From Flavobacteriales bacterium (GTDB lineage Bacteria > Bacteroidota > Bacteroidia > Flavobacteriales > UBA7430), in the NCBI GenBank assembly GCA_002685115.1, contig NYWQ01000106.1, forward strand, positions 1-9,055: 9,055 bases of DNA, read 5' to 3'. Both the position numbers and the translations under genes were made by a program. Below, piece after piece: positions 1 through 7,114 of the stretch; positions within the stretch are counted from its first letter, which is position 1; each line of letters begins with the position of its first letter. The notes beneath the pieces were generated by a model. It did no database searches, had not been told where the DNA came from, and saw only the letters and a list, made by a program, of their open reading frames with translations.

Positions 1-1
1 C

Positions 2-760
2 ATGGCGGGTCAAAAGCACCTAATAGAAGTTGGTAATTTGTTAAAAGACACAGCTAACCTAGAGGAAAAAGCAAAATATGATCAACCCTTAACTCATATC
101 GAAAAAGATAGAATAAAAGTTTTATTTCTTTCATTCTTAATCGTTATTGTTTTCTGGGGAGCTTTTGAACAAGCAGGTGGATTGATGAATATCTACACAC
201 TTGAAAAGACAAATAGAGTGATTGCTGGAATGACAATTCCTGCTTCTGTATTTCAATCTTTAAATGCTGCATTTATCATTTTATTGGGTACAACAGTAGC
301 TGGATATTGGGTTAAACGATCAAGTAAAAACAAAGAAGCATCATCTCTATTTAAGATGGCTGTTGGTACTATGATCATGGGATTGGGATTTTTATTTATG
401 ACGGGAGCTGCTGCACAATTTGAAGCTAATGGTTCATCTGCAATGTACTGGTTGGTATTTGCTTATTTATTCCATACAATTGGAGAACTTTGCGCTTCTC
501 CTGTTGCACTTTCATTTATTACTAAACTTGCTCCTGTAAAATACGGATCGATCATGATGGGTACCTATTTTGCTATGACAGGTTTTGGTAACAAACTGGC
601 TGGTTTTCTTGGCGAATCTGCTTCTGAATTAGGAGAATATGTAATTTTTACGGGAATTGCTATCTTCTGTGTTATATTTGGATTACTGATACTATCGCTT
701 CTCAAAAAACTCAAAAAATTGACGCATGGAGCTGAAGACAATGAAACAGAATTAGCTTAA
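2..760 (+). CDS. POT/PTR2-family proton-coupled peptide transporter, C-terminal half (5' end outside window)
   Basis: Inner-membrane symporter of the major facilitator superfamily that takes up di- and tripeptides with protons. Only 252 residues are visible, against roughly 500-590 for the family. The ATG at base 2 is probably an internal methionine, because the first 35 or so residues look like the charged cytoplasmic linker between the two transporter halves. After it come the C-half helices: FWGAFEQ at residues 51-57 matches the conserved helix-7 motif, and GELCASP at 161-167 followed by a Leu-Ser-Phe stretch matches the conserved helix-10 region. The tail after the last helix is short and charged. 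The next gene is a full-length paralogue with the same motifs in the same order. The family call is secure; the exact peptide range is unknown. The N-terminal half and the promoter lie to the left of the window. Confidence 0.93.
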   Translation: MAGQKHLIEVGNLLKDTANLEEKAKYDQPLTHIEKDRIKVLFLSFLIVIVFWGAFEQAGGLMNIYTLEKTNRVIAGMTIPASVFQSLNAAFIILLGTTVAGYWVKRSSKNKEASSLFKMAVGTMIMGLGFLFMTGAAAQFEANGSSAMYWLVFAYLFHTIGELCASPVALSFITKLAPVKYGSIMMGTYFAMTGFGNKLAGFLGESASELGEYVIFTGIAIFCVIFGLLILSLLKKLKKLTHGAEDNETELA

Positions 761-776
761 TAAAAATAAAACAATT

Positions 777-809
777 AAAAGCCTCTCCAAAATTACCGGA
801 GAGGCTTTT
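777..809 (+). terminator. Rho-independent terminator-like hairpin between the two transporter genes
   Basis: A perfect 12-bp inverted repeat (AAAAGCCTCTCC, then a 9-base loop, then GGAGAGGCTTTT) begins 17 bases after the stop codon of the first transporter. The 3' arm ends in TTTT, followed by C and then TATTTTT, which gives the U-rich tail expected of an intrinsic terminator. The A-rich 5' arm could let it work on the opposite strand as well, but no leftward gene ends here. It stops only 19 bases before the next start codon, which leaves very little room for a separate promoter. Confidence 0.88.
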
Positions 810-828
810 CTATTTTTAACTACCTATT

Positions 829-2589
829 ATGAAAACAACAACACAAAACGAATTCTTCAACTCCAATATACAAGGGCATCCTGCCGGGTTATTTGTATTG
901 TTCTTTACAGAAATGTGGGAGCGTTTCTCGTTCTATGGAATGCGAATTCTATTGGTTATTTTCCTTACTGCAGCAATAGGAGCCGACAATGCTGGTTTTG
1001 GAATGCCCATTGAGCATGCTGCTGCAGTTTATGGAACCTATGCAATGCTCTTGTACCTTACCCCTATATTAGGTGGTTTAATTGCCGATAAGTTTTTAGG
1101 CTACAGATGGGCCGTTGTAATAGGTGCTATTATTATGACTCTTGGGCACGCAGCTATGGCCGTTGAAACTCATTTTTGGGTGTACGTTGGGCTTGGTTTA
1201 TTAGTATTAGGTACAGGTTTTTTTAAACCAAACATGACCTCTATATTGTCTGAAATGTACAAAGATGTACCAGAGAAAAAAGACGGTGCCTACACCATTT
1301 TTTACATGGGCGTAAATGCCGGAGCTTTCTTTGGAATGATGCTTTGCGGATACCTTGGTGAAAAAATTGGTTGGGCTTATGGTTTTGGTTTGGCTGGGAT
1401 TTTTATGCTATTAGGTACCCTACAATTTTGGTTGGCAAAACCTCTTTTTGGTTCCATTGGTGAGGTTCCTTCAGAAGCGACCTCTTCATCTAACGAGGCG
1501 CGTACTGTAATTAAAACGGAAGATACAGACACTAGAAACCCCTTTACGCTTTTCGATAAAATATTAATTGGTTTTTCGTCTGTTATGGGACTTGGTTATG
1601 CCATAAATGATCCCATGTCTAAAATTGCGAACATTGATTTATTTTCGTTTGCTAACACCCATAACCTTGAAGGCCAATATGTTATGGTATTACTAGCACT
1701 TGCTGCTTTTTTATTCATGGTTATTAGTAGAATATCAAGATACGACGCAGTGGTAAGAGACCGTATGATTGCGGTTATTATCTTCGCCTTTTTCACAGTC
1801 TTTTTCTGGCTTTCTTTTGAACAAGGAGCCTCTTCTTTGGTTTTATTTGCCCGAGATTCGGTAGACAGAACCTTAACCGGAGATGCCGCAACGATTTTTA
1901 ACGTCGTAAACACATTACTAACCATTATTCCGTTGGTTATCATTTCTTATGTACTGTTTTTATTAGGGAAGCAAACCTGGAAAAAAATACCCGCATCAAA
2001 CATCGTTTTAATCATCACTTTTTTAGGTGTTTGGGCTGTAGCCTTATGGATGCTAAATAGAGATTTTAATTCAGCAACCACCGAAATTCCTGTTTCATGG
2101 TTTAGTATTTTAAACTCCTTTTTCATCATTGCATTTGCTTCATCAGTCTCAAAGTGGTGGGAGTCTAAATACAACCCATCTGCAGCAGTAAAATATGGAT
2201 TGGGATTGATTATTATGGCCGCTGGTTTTGGCTTTTTAGCCTTTGGTGCTTATGGTATAGAAGCGGGCGTTAAAGTGAGTATGCTTTGGTTAATTTTGGC
2301 TTACTTATTCCATACCTTGGGAGAGCTGTGTTTGTCTCCAGTTGGCTTGTCCTACGTATCTAAACTTGTACCTGCTCGTATGATTGCCTTTATGTTTGGT
2401 ATGTGGTATTTAGCCATTGCAATTGGAAATAAATTAGCTGCTGTATTAGGGGGGCAAATTGAAAACATTACCAATGAATATAGTTTGTCTACCTTCTTCT
2501 TAATATTTACTATTGTTCCGACTATAGCGGGTATTGCAGTGATGTTTTTAAACCCATTGCTCAAAAGATTAATGCACGGTGTAAAATAA
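829..2589 (+). CDS. POT/PTR2-family proton-coupled peptide transporter, full length
   Basis: Inner-membrane di-/tripeptide:proton symporter, complete at 586 residues. Visible family motifs are the helix-1 signature E28-x-x-E31-R32-F-x-F-Y-G (proton coupling and substrate pocket), FFKPNMTS from 131, FYMGVNAGAFFG at 158-169 (the PTR2 signature), FWLSFEQ at 326-332 (helix 7), and GELCLSP in the helix-10 region. The stretch from about 208 to 240 is a hydrophilic linker between the two six-helix bundles. Hydrophobic segments around 244-260 and 284-300 fit the extra helix pair (HA/HB) seen in bacterial POT proteins. The start is the first ATG after the upstream hairpin and is followed by the usual short hydrophilic N-terminus; there is no clear Shine-Dalgarno sequence. 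It is a diverged tandem paralogue of the preceding gene, so the pair may split peptide ranges or growth conditions. Confidence 0.95.
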   Translation: MKTTTQNEFFNSNIQGHPAGLFVLFFTEMWERFSFYGMRILLVIFLTAAIGADNAGFGMPIEHAAAVYGTYAMLLYLTPILGGLIADKFLGYRWAVVIGAIIMTLGHAAMAVETHFWVYVGLGLLVLGTGFFKPNMTSILSEMYKDVPEKKDGAYTIFYMGVNAGAFFGMMLCGYLGEKIGWAYGFGLAGIFMLLGTLQFWLAKPLFGSIGEVPSEATSSSNEARTVIKTEDTDTRNPFTLFDKILIGFSSVMGLGYAINDPMSKIANIDLFSFANTHNLEGQYVMVLLALAAFLFMVISRISRYDAVVRDRMIAVIIFAFFTVFFWLSFEQGASSLVLFARDSVDRTLTGDAATIFNVVNTLLTIIPLVIISYVLFLLGKQTWKKIPASNIVLIITFLGVWAVALWMLNRDFNSATTEIPVSWFSILNSFFIIAFASSVSKWWESKYNPSAAVKYGLGLIIMAAGFGFLAFGAYGIEAGVKVSMLWLILAYLFHTLGELCLSPVGLSYVSKLVPARMIAFMFGMWYLAIAIGNKLAAVLGGQIENITNEYSLSTFFLIFTIVPTIAGIAVMFLNPLLKRLMHGVK

Positions 2590-2697
2590 TTTAGAAAGAG
2601 GGCGTGAAAACCCACACTAAAAAAATTAATTATTACTATTTTTACAGAATCTGCAATGGAATACTTATTGTAGTCGATTGTTTAAGAAAATTATAAA

Positions 2698-3255
2698 ATG
2701 AAAAACATACGCAACATACTTATTTTTGCAATTGGTTTAACCACTACTGTTTTTGCTCAAGTAGACAAAATAAACTGGCTAACGATTGAAGAGGTAGAAA
2801 TACTCCAGCAAAAAAATCCTCGAAAAGTTCTTATGGATGTTTACACCACTTGGTGTGGTCCATGTAAAATGATGATGAAGAATACATTTACCAACAAGAA
2901 TGTTATTGAGTATATAAACGCAAATTATTATGCGGTTAAGTTTGATGCGGAGAGTGGCAGAAATGTAACTTTTAAAGGAAATACGTATACGAACCCAACT
3001 TATATTGAAGGGCAACGAGGACGAAAAGGACAGCACGAATTTGCCAAAGCACTGAGCGTAAACTCTTACCCAACTATTATATATATGGATGAAGAGTTAA
3101 ATGTTATTGCTCCAATTAAAGGCTACCAAACACCAGATAAAATTGAGTTGTATTTAAAATTATTTGCTGATAACATTTACAAAACAATTGAATCACAGGA
3201 AGATTTTCAAGAATTTCAGGCTAATTTTAAACCTACTTTTCACTTGGCAAACTAA
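2698..3255 (+). CDS. Secreted thioredoxin-fold protein (Thioredoxin_7-like)
   Basis: Predicted periplasmic thiol-disulfide protein of 185 residues. Residues 1-20 form a classic signal peptide: basic Lys/Arg residues, a hydrophobic core, and a Val-Phe-Ala site with likely cleavage before Gln21. No lipobox cysteine is present. The thioredoxin active site Trp52-Cys53-Gly-Pro-Cys56 follows the strand KVLMDVYTT. The usual cis-proline is Pro125 in the Ser-Tyr-Pro-Thr context. Between them is a loop of about 25 residues (roughly 86-111) rich in Gly, Asn, Arg and Lys, longer than in thioredoxin itself. The two cysteines are the only ones in the mature chain, which fits a redox enzyme rather than a structural role. 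Whether it acts as reductant or oxidant, and on which client, cannot be told. The gap after the transporter gene is 108 bases and AT-rich. The 3' end overlaps the opposing gene by 23 bases. Confidence 0.88.
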   Translation: MKNIRNILIFAIGLTTTVFAQVDKINWLTIEEVEILQQKNPRKVLMDVYTTWCGPCKMMMKNTFTNKNVIEYINANYYAVKFDAESGRNVTFKGNTYTNPTYIEGQRGRKGQHEFAKALSVNSYPTIIYMDEELNVIAPIKGYQTPDKIELYLKLFADNIYKTIESQEDFQEFQANFKPTFHLAN

Positions 3256-3616
3256 TTTCTACTAAACCTTTGTAATTAACAAAAGACTCCTTGCCTTTTT
3301 TTGGTTTAGTCATCATATCAATACTGTCTGCTATACCAACACCCGCATACAACAAGCGCGCTTTCTTATCGATAGCGTGCTTTTTCATTTTTTGCATCCA
3401 GGCATCATCGTACTTATCAGGGTTTTCTGGAAATGTAACGGTTCGAACCAAAACAAAAAACAAGTCCTTTTCATTTTTCAAACAAACAAACTGAGGAGAA
3501 TGCCCCAGTTCACTTTTAACTGCCAGAAACTCAAAACCATTTTCCTCTAGGTGTTTGCCCACATGGTTCATGCCCAATTGATGAATTTCTTTAGAACTTA
3601 ATTCGGTGCTAGCCAT
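3233..3616 (-). CDS. Conserved hypothetical protein, 127 aa, possible catalytically dead PD-(D/E)XK-like fold
   Basis: I do not recognise a named family. The protein is small, soluble and without signal peptide or membrane segment. Read by eye, it has an amphipathic helix at about 9-27, a strand at 28-33, a strand at 41-47, a strand at 51-59, a helix at 72-86, and a strand at 87-93 (RLLYAGV). That order resembles the core of PD-(D/E)XK nuclease-like proteins, but the expected acidic residues are missing: Val-Leu56-Val-Arg58 stands where a Val-Glu-Val-Lys would lie, and Gln42 stands near the usual Asp. If the fold is right, it would bind rather than cut; this is inference. The gene lies 11 bases downstream of the DUF3817 gene on the same strand, so the two are probably cotranscribed. 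A weak GGAAAA precedes the ATG. The stop is TAG, inside the opposing thioredoxin-like gene. Confidence 0.8.
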   Translation of the reverse strand: MASTELSSKEIHQLGMNHVGKHLEENGFEFLAVKSELGHSPQFVCLKNEKDLFFVLVRTVTFPENPDKYDDAWMQKMKKHAIDKKARLLYAGVGIADSIDMMTKPKKGKESFVNYKGLVEISLPSEK

Positions 3617-3627
3617 TTTTCCAAAAT

Positions 3628-3900
3628 TTATTTTCTTAAATACGTTTTATCGATATAGAAAGTACCAAAAGGGACCACCGAAGCCAAAAGTATAATTAGA
3701 GTTGATTTGAGCGTCCACTTTTGTTGAACTTTATAGAACAAGGCAAAACCAATATAGGCCATAAATAGAACTCCATGAGGCATACCCAATAACTTAACAA
3801 ACGTGGGGTCTCCTGAAAAATATTTTACAGGAGAAGCAATGAACAATAAAAGAAGGTAAGAGAGGCCTTCTAAAAAAGCAATAAATCGGAATAGTTTCAT
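3628..3900 (-). CDS. DUF3817-family small integral membrane protein
   Basis: A 90-residue inner-membrane protein with three predicted helices at about 5-22, 40-57 and 64-82. The DUF3817 pattern is visible: Glu11-Gly12-x-Ser-Tyr15 in helix 1, Pro24-x-Lys-Tyr27 after it, Gly39-x-Pro-His42-Gly43 at the start of helix 2, and Pro77-x-Gly-Thr-Phe81 in helix 3. The family has no established biochemical role that I know of. The reading frame can be extended seven codons to a TTG at 3919-3921, but I chose the ATG at 3898-3900. The protein then begins with the family's usual Met-Lys-Leu-Phe-Arg, and the TTG would overlap a promoter-like TACCTTTG. It is the first gene of a likely two-gene leftward unit with the 127-residue protein. 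Confidence 0.88.
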   Translation of the reverse strand: MKLFRFIAFLEGLSYLLLLFIASPVKYFSGDPTFVKLLGMPHGVLFMAYIGFALFYKVQQKWTLKSTLIILLASVVPFGTFYIDKTYLRK

Positions 3901-3918
3901 GAGGGCTTGTTTAGCCAA

Positions 3919-3926
3919 CAAAGGTA
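3919..3926 (-). promoter_or_regulatory. Candidate Bacteroidota -7 box for the DUF3817 gene
   Basis: Read on the - strand, TACCTTTG is an exact match to the Bacteroidota -7 pattern TAnnTTTG. It lies 18 bases upstream of the chosen ATG, giving a very short leader. No clear TTG is seen at the -33 position; only a T-run occurs there, so the match is partial. Confidence 0.4.
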
Positions 3927-4003
3927 AACATCTTTGGCATGAGTAAAAAAATCATTTCAAGAATTCAATACATTTTTGAAAACTATAAATAGATTACACC
4001 TAA

Positions 4004-4843
4004 TTAAAAATCTAAACTTAACTCCACTCCTATTCCCGACTCATTTTCGTCTGCACTAAACTCTAAAACATACGCTTGGTGTTTGCGCATATTTAATACC
4101 TGACCGCCTTCAAAAAGTAAATACTGTCCTTTAATACCCATTAATCTACCTTCAATAACAGGGGTTTTATCAAAACTCAGACTCTTTACTTTTACGGGAT
4201 ATTCATTTACAGGAAAATTAATGTGTAAAACCTCCTCATCACTTAAAACATATTGCTGATATTCTTCAGGAATTAATTGAATGATCTCATCTCGCTTCGC
4301 AGCCAAATCAATATGTGCGATCTCATTTTTTAACATACGTTGCCAAGCGGTTCTGTCAGACAAATAAGTTTTTAAAGAAACTTCAATAACACCACATAAG
4401 TACCGATTTGGCGTTTTAGCTATGGGCACAGCATAACTGGCTCCTTGGTCTATCCAACGAGTAGGAACTTGCGTATCACGAGTAATGCCCACTTTAACAC
4501 CACTAGAAACAGCTAGATAAACGTAGTGGTCTTTTAAATGGTGTTTTCGCTCCCATTCAACATCCCTTCCTTCACCCAAATGCGCTCTGCACAATTCTGG
4601 TTTAATGATACACTCTGCAGCCATAGGACTGTCTCTAAAACAGGGGTAACAAAAACCTTGATTGAATGACTTTTTGGTTCGATTGCCACAATCTAAACAG
4701 AAAATATCACCTGAAAAACGAAATTGAATATTCTTGCCAATCCACTGGTTCATATTTAACAAACCATCGCCCATTGGCAAATTGTATTGAACGGGCGTTT
4801 TTAATTCGGTTAGCATTTTAAGAATTTGACCCTGCATCTTCAT
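4004..4843 (-). CDS. DUF2797 protein: Cys cluster plus GIY-YIG-like domain
   Basis: A 279-residue soluble protein matching DUF2797. It contains a likely zinc site, Cys49-x2-Cys52 ... Cys65-x2-Cys68, with more potential ligands at Cys78, Cys85 and His88. Next comes a segment resembling the GIY-YIG/T5orf172 fold: Tyr107-Val-Tyr109-Leu, Lys117-Val-Gly119-Ile-Thr121, Arg129 and Glu154 in a Gly-x-Ile-Glu context. These align in order with the Tyr, Gly, Arg and Glu hallmarks of GIY-YIG nucleases. The C-terminal third (about 210-279) looks beta-rich and ends in a short acidic tail. The family has no established function that I know of. Nucleic-acid binding or cleavage is inference from the motif order. 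Met1 and Met3 are both possible starts; the first was kept. The gene diverges from the GH3 gene across a 57-base gap. Confidence 0.87.
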   Translation of the reverse strand: MKMQGQILKMLTELKTPVQYNLPMGDGLLNMNQWIGKNIQFRFSGDIFCLDCGNRTKKSFNQGFCYPCFRDSPMAAECIIKPELCRAHLGEGRDVEWERKHHLKDHYVYLAVSSGVKVGITRDTQVPTRWIDQGASYAVPIAKTPNRYLCGVIEVSLKTYLSDRTAWQRMLKNEIAHIDLAAKRDEIIQLIPEEYQQYVLSDEEVLHINFPVNEYPVKVKSLSFDKTPVIEGRLMGIKGQYLLFEGGQVLNMRKHQAYVLEFSADENESGIGVELSLDF

Positions 4844-4881
4844 AAGTAAGCGATTTTTTGTAGATTCGATACTAAAATAAT

Positions 4882-4914
4882 TAAAGATATAATAGCCTAA
4901 ATGAAAATTTACAA
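4882..4914 (-). promoter_or_regulatory. Weak promoter candidate for the DUF2797 gene
   Basis: On the - strand, TTG (complement of 4912-4914) is followed after 22 bases by TATCTTTA (complement of 4882-4889), one base off the TAnnTTTG pattern. The -33 part lies inside the divergent GH3 gene's first codons. The spacing is at the long end of the accepted range, so this is tentative. I see no comparable element facing rightward for the GH3 gene in the same gap. Confidence 0.28.
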
Positions 4915-6409
4915 TTTAATAGTTAGTCTGATCTTAAAAAAACGAAACCAACGTATAAAATTATTCATTGATCAACCGCACAAGGTGCAAGAAAAATTAA
5001 GGCATTACCTTATAAACAAAGCCAAAAATACCGAATTTGGTAAAACTTATGATTTTAAATCTATAAATAATTTAAAAGATTTTTCTGAACGCATCCCACT
5101 CAGTACATACGAAGATTTAGAGCACTACATTGTTAAGATGAGAGCTGGCAATCAAAACATTCTATGGCCTAGTAGAATTAAATGGTTTGCAAAATCATCG
5201 GGCACAACAGGAAATAAAAGTAAATACATTCCTGTAAGTAAAGAGTCCATAGCTGACTGCCATTATAAAGGAGGGAAAGATTTACTGGCCATTTACTGTT
5301 CGAATTACCCAGCAAAAAACATTTTTAATGGAAAAAGTGTAATGCTTGGAGGGAGTCATAGTATCTCTAAACTTTCCAGTAAAATGAAGGAAGGTGATTT
5401 ATCTGCAATCATCATGGAGCAACTCCCCTTTTGGGTTCGAATGCAACAATCACCAAAGCTTACTATAGCCTTAATGGATGATTGGGAAGAGAAAATTGAA
5501 TTGATGACAGAACAAGCAATCCATCAAAATGTAAGTTCCTTATCAGGCGTGCCATCCTGGACTCTTGTATTTGCAAAAAAGATTTTGGAGAAGACAGGAA
5601 AGAAAAACCTTCATGAAGTATGGCCAAACTTTGAGCTGTATATGCATGGAGGTATTAATTTTGAGCCCTACAGAAAGAAGTTTGAAGAGTTGTTTCCGAA
5701 AGGAATAAATTACATTGAGTCATTTAACGCATCAGAGGGTTATTTTGGTATTCAGGACAATCCGAATAAAAATGATTTGCTTCTTATGCTAGATTTCGGA
5801 ATTTACTATGAATTTATTTTATTAAAAAATGCGCTCAAAAACAAACCAAGCGTAGTTTCATTAAGTGAGGTAAAACTAGGAGAGGACTACGAAATGGTTA
5901 TTACTACAAACGCAGGACTTTGGAGGTATAGAATTGGAGATACTGTAAGATTTACCAAACTAAATCCTTATCGATTTGTGATTACTGGCAGAACAAAACA
6001 CAACCTAAATGTTTTTGGGGAAGAGTTGATGATTCATAATGCTGAAAAAGCACTACAAAAAGTATGTACTGATTTACATTTAGAGGTATTGGAATATACA
6101 GCAGCTCCAAAATTTACAGGTACGAACGGAAAAGGATGTCACGAGTGGATTTTAGAATTTAAAAATGCCCCAAAAGACCTCCAGAAATTTAGGTATTCTT
6201 TTGACCAAGCTCTAAAAAACCTAAATTCTGATTACGAAGCCAAGCGCTATAAAAACATGGTTCTAGAAATGCCTATTCTTCATATTGCCTCAAAAAACTT
6301 GTTTTTTAAATGGATGAAAAATAAAGGTAAATTAGGCGGACAAAACAAAGTTCCAAGACTTTCAAACGAAAGAAAATTTATAGAAGAACTTTTAAAATTG
6401 AACCACTAA
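4901..6409 (+). CDS. GH3-family acyl-acid amido synthetase (ANL superfamily)
   Basis: A 502-residue cytoplasmic enzyme of the GH3 family. By family knowledge it would activate a carboxylic acid with ATP to an acyl-adenylate, then join it to an amine or amino acid. All three adenylate-forming motifs are present: Ser99-Ser-Gly-Thr-Thr-Gly104 followed by Lys-x-Lys-Tyr-Ile-Pro (ATP phosphate binding), Phe-Asn-Ala-Ser-Glu279-Gly (adenine and acyl site) and Tyr343-Arg-Ile-Gly-Asp347-Thr-Val-Arg. The hinge to the mobile C-terminal domain is Gly363-Arg-Thr-Lys-His with Phe-Gly-Glu-Glu at 372-375. Plant members act on auxin or jasmonate; the bacterial substrate is unknown and should not be assumed to be a plant hormone. 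The length is slightly below plant members (about 570-610 residues) and in line with bacterial ones. The ATG has an AT-rich leader without a Shine-Dalgarno sequence. It diverges from the DUF2797 gene, an adjacency that could be functional. Confidence 0.93.
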   Translation: MKIYNLIVSLILKKRNQRIKLFIDQPHKVQEKLRHYLINKAKNTEFGKTYDFKSINNLKDFSERIPLSTYEDLEHYIVKMRAGNQNILWPSRIKWFAKSSGTTGNKSKYIPVSKESIADCHYKGGKDLLAIYCSNYPAKNIFNGKSVMLGGSHSISKLSSKMKEGDLSAIIMEQLPFWVRMQQSPKLTIALMDDWEEKIELMTEQAIHQNVSSLSGVPSWTLVFAKKILEKTGKKNLHEVWPNFELYMHGGINFEPYRKKFEELFPKGINYIESFNASEGYFGIQDNPNKNDLLLMLDFGIYYEFILLKNALKNKPSVVSLSEVKLGEDYEMVITTNAGLWRYRIGDTVRFTKLNPYRFVITGRTKHNLNVFGEELMIHNAEKALQKVCTDLHLEVLEYTAAPKFTGTNGKGCHEWILEFKNAPKDLQKFRYSFDQALKNLNSDYEAKRYKNMVLEMPILHIASKNLFFKWMKNKGKLGGQNKVPRLSNERKFIEELLKLNH

Positions 6410-6416
6410 TTTAGGC

Positions 6417-6446
6417 TTGCACTTCTCATCAAAAATTGTACTTTTA
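6417..6446 (+). promoter_or_regulatory. Possible promoter for the deoxynucleoside kinase-aminotransferase unit
   Basis: TTG at 6417-6419, a 19-base spacer and TACTTTTA at 6439-6446 resemble the Bacteroidota promoter, with one mismatch in the last base of the -7 box. It lies in the 60-base gap after the GH3 stop and 23 bases before the kinase ATG. AT-rich DNA yields such near matches often, so readthrough from the GH3 gene remains possible. Confidence 0.33.
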
Positions 6447-6469
6447 AAACTTAATTTGAAATCGAAGAT

Positions 6470-7084
6470 ATGCATATAGCCGTTGCAGGAAATATAGGTG
6501 TTGGGAAAACAACATTAACAAAATTATTAGCAAAAAACTTTCAATGGGAGCCTCATTTTGAGTCGGTTGACAACAATCCCTACTTAGATGATTTTTATAC
6601 CGACATGCAACGTTGGGCATTTAACTTACAAGTTTTCTTTTTGAACAGTCGATTTGGACAGCTAAAAGAAATTCAAACAAGTGGTAAAAAAATAATTCAA
6701 GACCGAACTATTTATGAAGATGCAAATATTTTCGCACCCAATCTTCATGCCATGGGATTAATGACTACCAGAGATTTTGAGAATTATGAAAGTCTATTCG
6801 ATCTAATGGCTTCCTTTGTAAAGCCACCAGACTTATTAATTTATCTGCGAGCGTCTGTTCCTACGCTCGTTAAACAAATTCAAGCACGAGGTAGAGATTA
6901 CGAATCGAGTATACGTATTGATTACCTTACAAGACTTAATGAACGATACGAAGCTTGGATTTCGGAATATACTGATGGGAAACTCCTCATTATAGAAACC
7001 GACAATTTAGATTTTACCAAAAACCCCGAGGACTTAAGTCAAATTATTGATAAAATTAATGCAGAATTAAACGGATTGTTTTAG
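6470..7084 (+). CDS. Deoxynucleoside kinase (dNK/dCK/dGK family)
   Basis: A 204-residue cytoplasmic P-loop kinase that phosphorylates deoxynucleosides to 5'-monophosphates in nucleotide salvage. The Walker A loop is Gly7-Asn-Ile-Gly-Val-Gly-Lys13-Thr14. Glu31 lies where the family's catalytic base sits. Gln54 in Phe-Asn-Leu-Gln fits the residue that pairs with the base. Asp78-Arg79-Thr80 is the family's Asp-Arg-Ser-like motif. The lid is Arg140-x-Arg142-x-x-Glu145. Length and motif spacing match bacterial members of about 200-220 residues, so the gene looks complete and active. Base preference (A, G or C) cannot be read safely. The ATG directly precedes the first strand of the fold, as is usual. 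The aminotransferase gene follows 30 bases later on the same strand. Confidence 0.93.
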   Translation: MHIAVAGNIGVGKTTLTKLLAKNFQWEPHFESVDNNPYLDDFYTDMQRWAFNLQVFFLNSRFGQLKEIQTSGKKIIQDRTIYEDANIFAPNLHAMGLMTTRDFENYESLFDLMASFVKPPDLLIYLRASVPTLVKQIQARGRDYESSIRIDYLTRLNERYEAWISEYTDGKLLIIETDNLDFTKNPEDLSQIIDKINAELNGLF

Positions 7085-7114
7085 TTGCTAAACTTCGTTT
7101 AATTGCATTTGCAA

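Noticed and set aside
1596..2174. Two - strand frames opposite the second peptide transporter
   Set aside because: They are fully antisense to conserved membrane segments and lack any recognisable domain.
3246..3295. GGCAA ... TTGCC followed by a T-run as a terminator for the thioredoxin-like gene
   Set aside because: The stem is only 5 bp with a loop of about 40 bases, and it lies in the opposing coding region, so it is too weak to call.
3291..3494. + strand frame of 67 codons opposite the 127-residue gene
   Set aside because: The translation has no family features, while the - strand reading is coherent and operon-linked.
3901..3921. TTG start adding seven residues to the DUF3817 protein
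   Set aside because: The ATG at 3898-3900 gives the usual family N-terminus, and the TTG overlaps a -7 promoter box.
7103..7114. TTG start adding four residues to the aminotransferase
   Set aside because: An in-frame ATG follows at 7115, and the added residues are not part of the enzyme fold.
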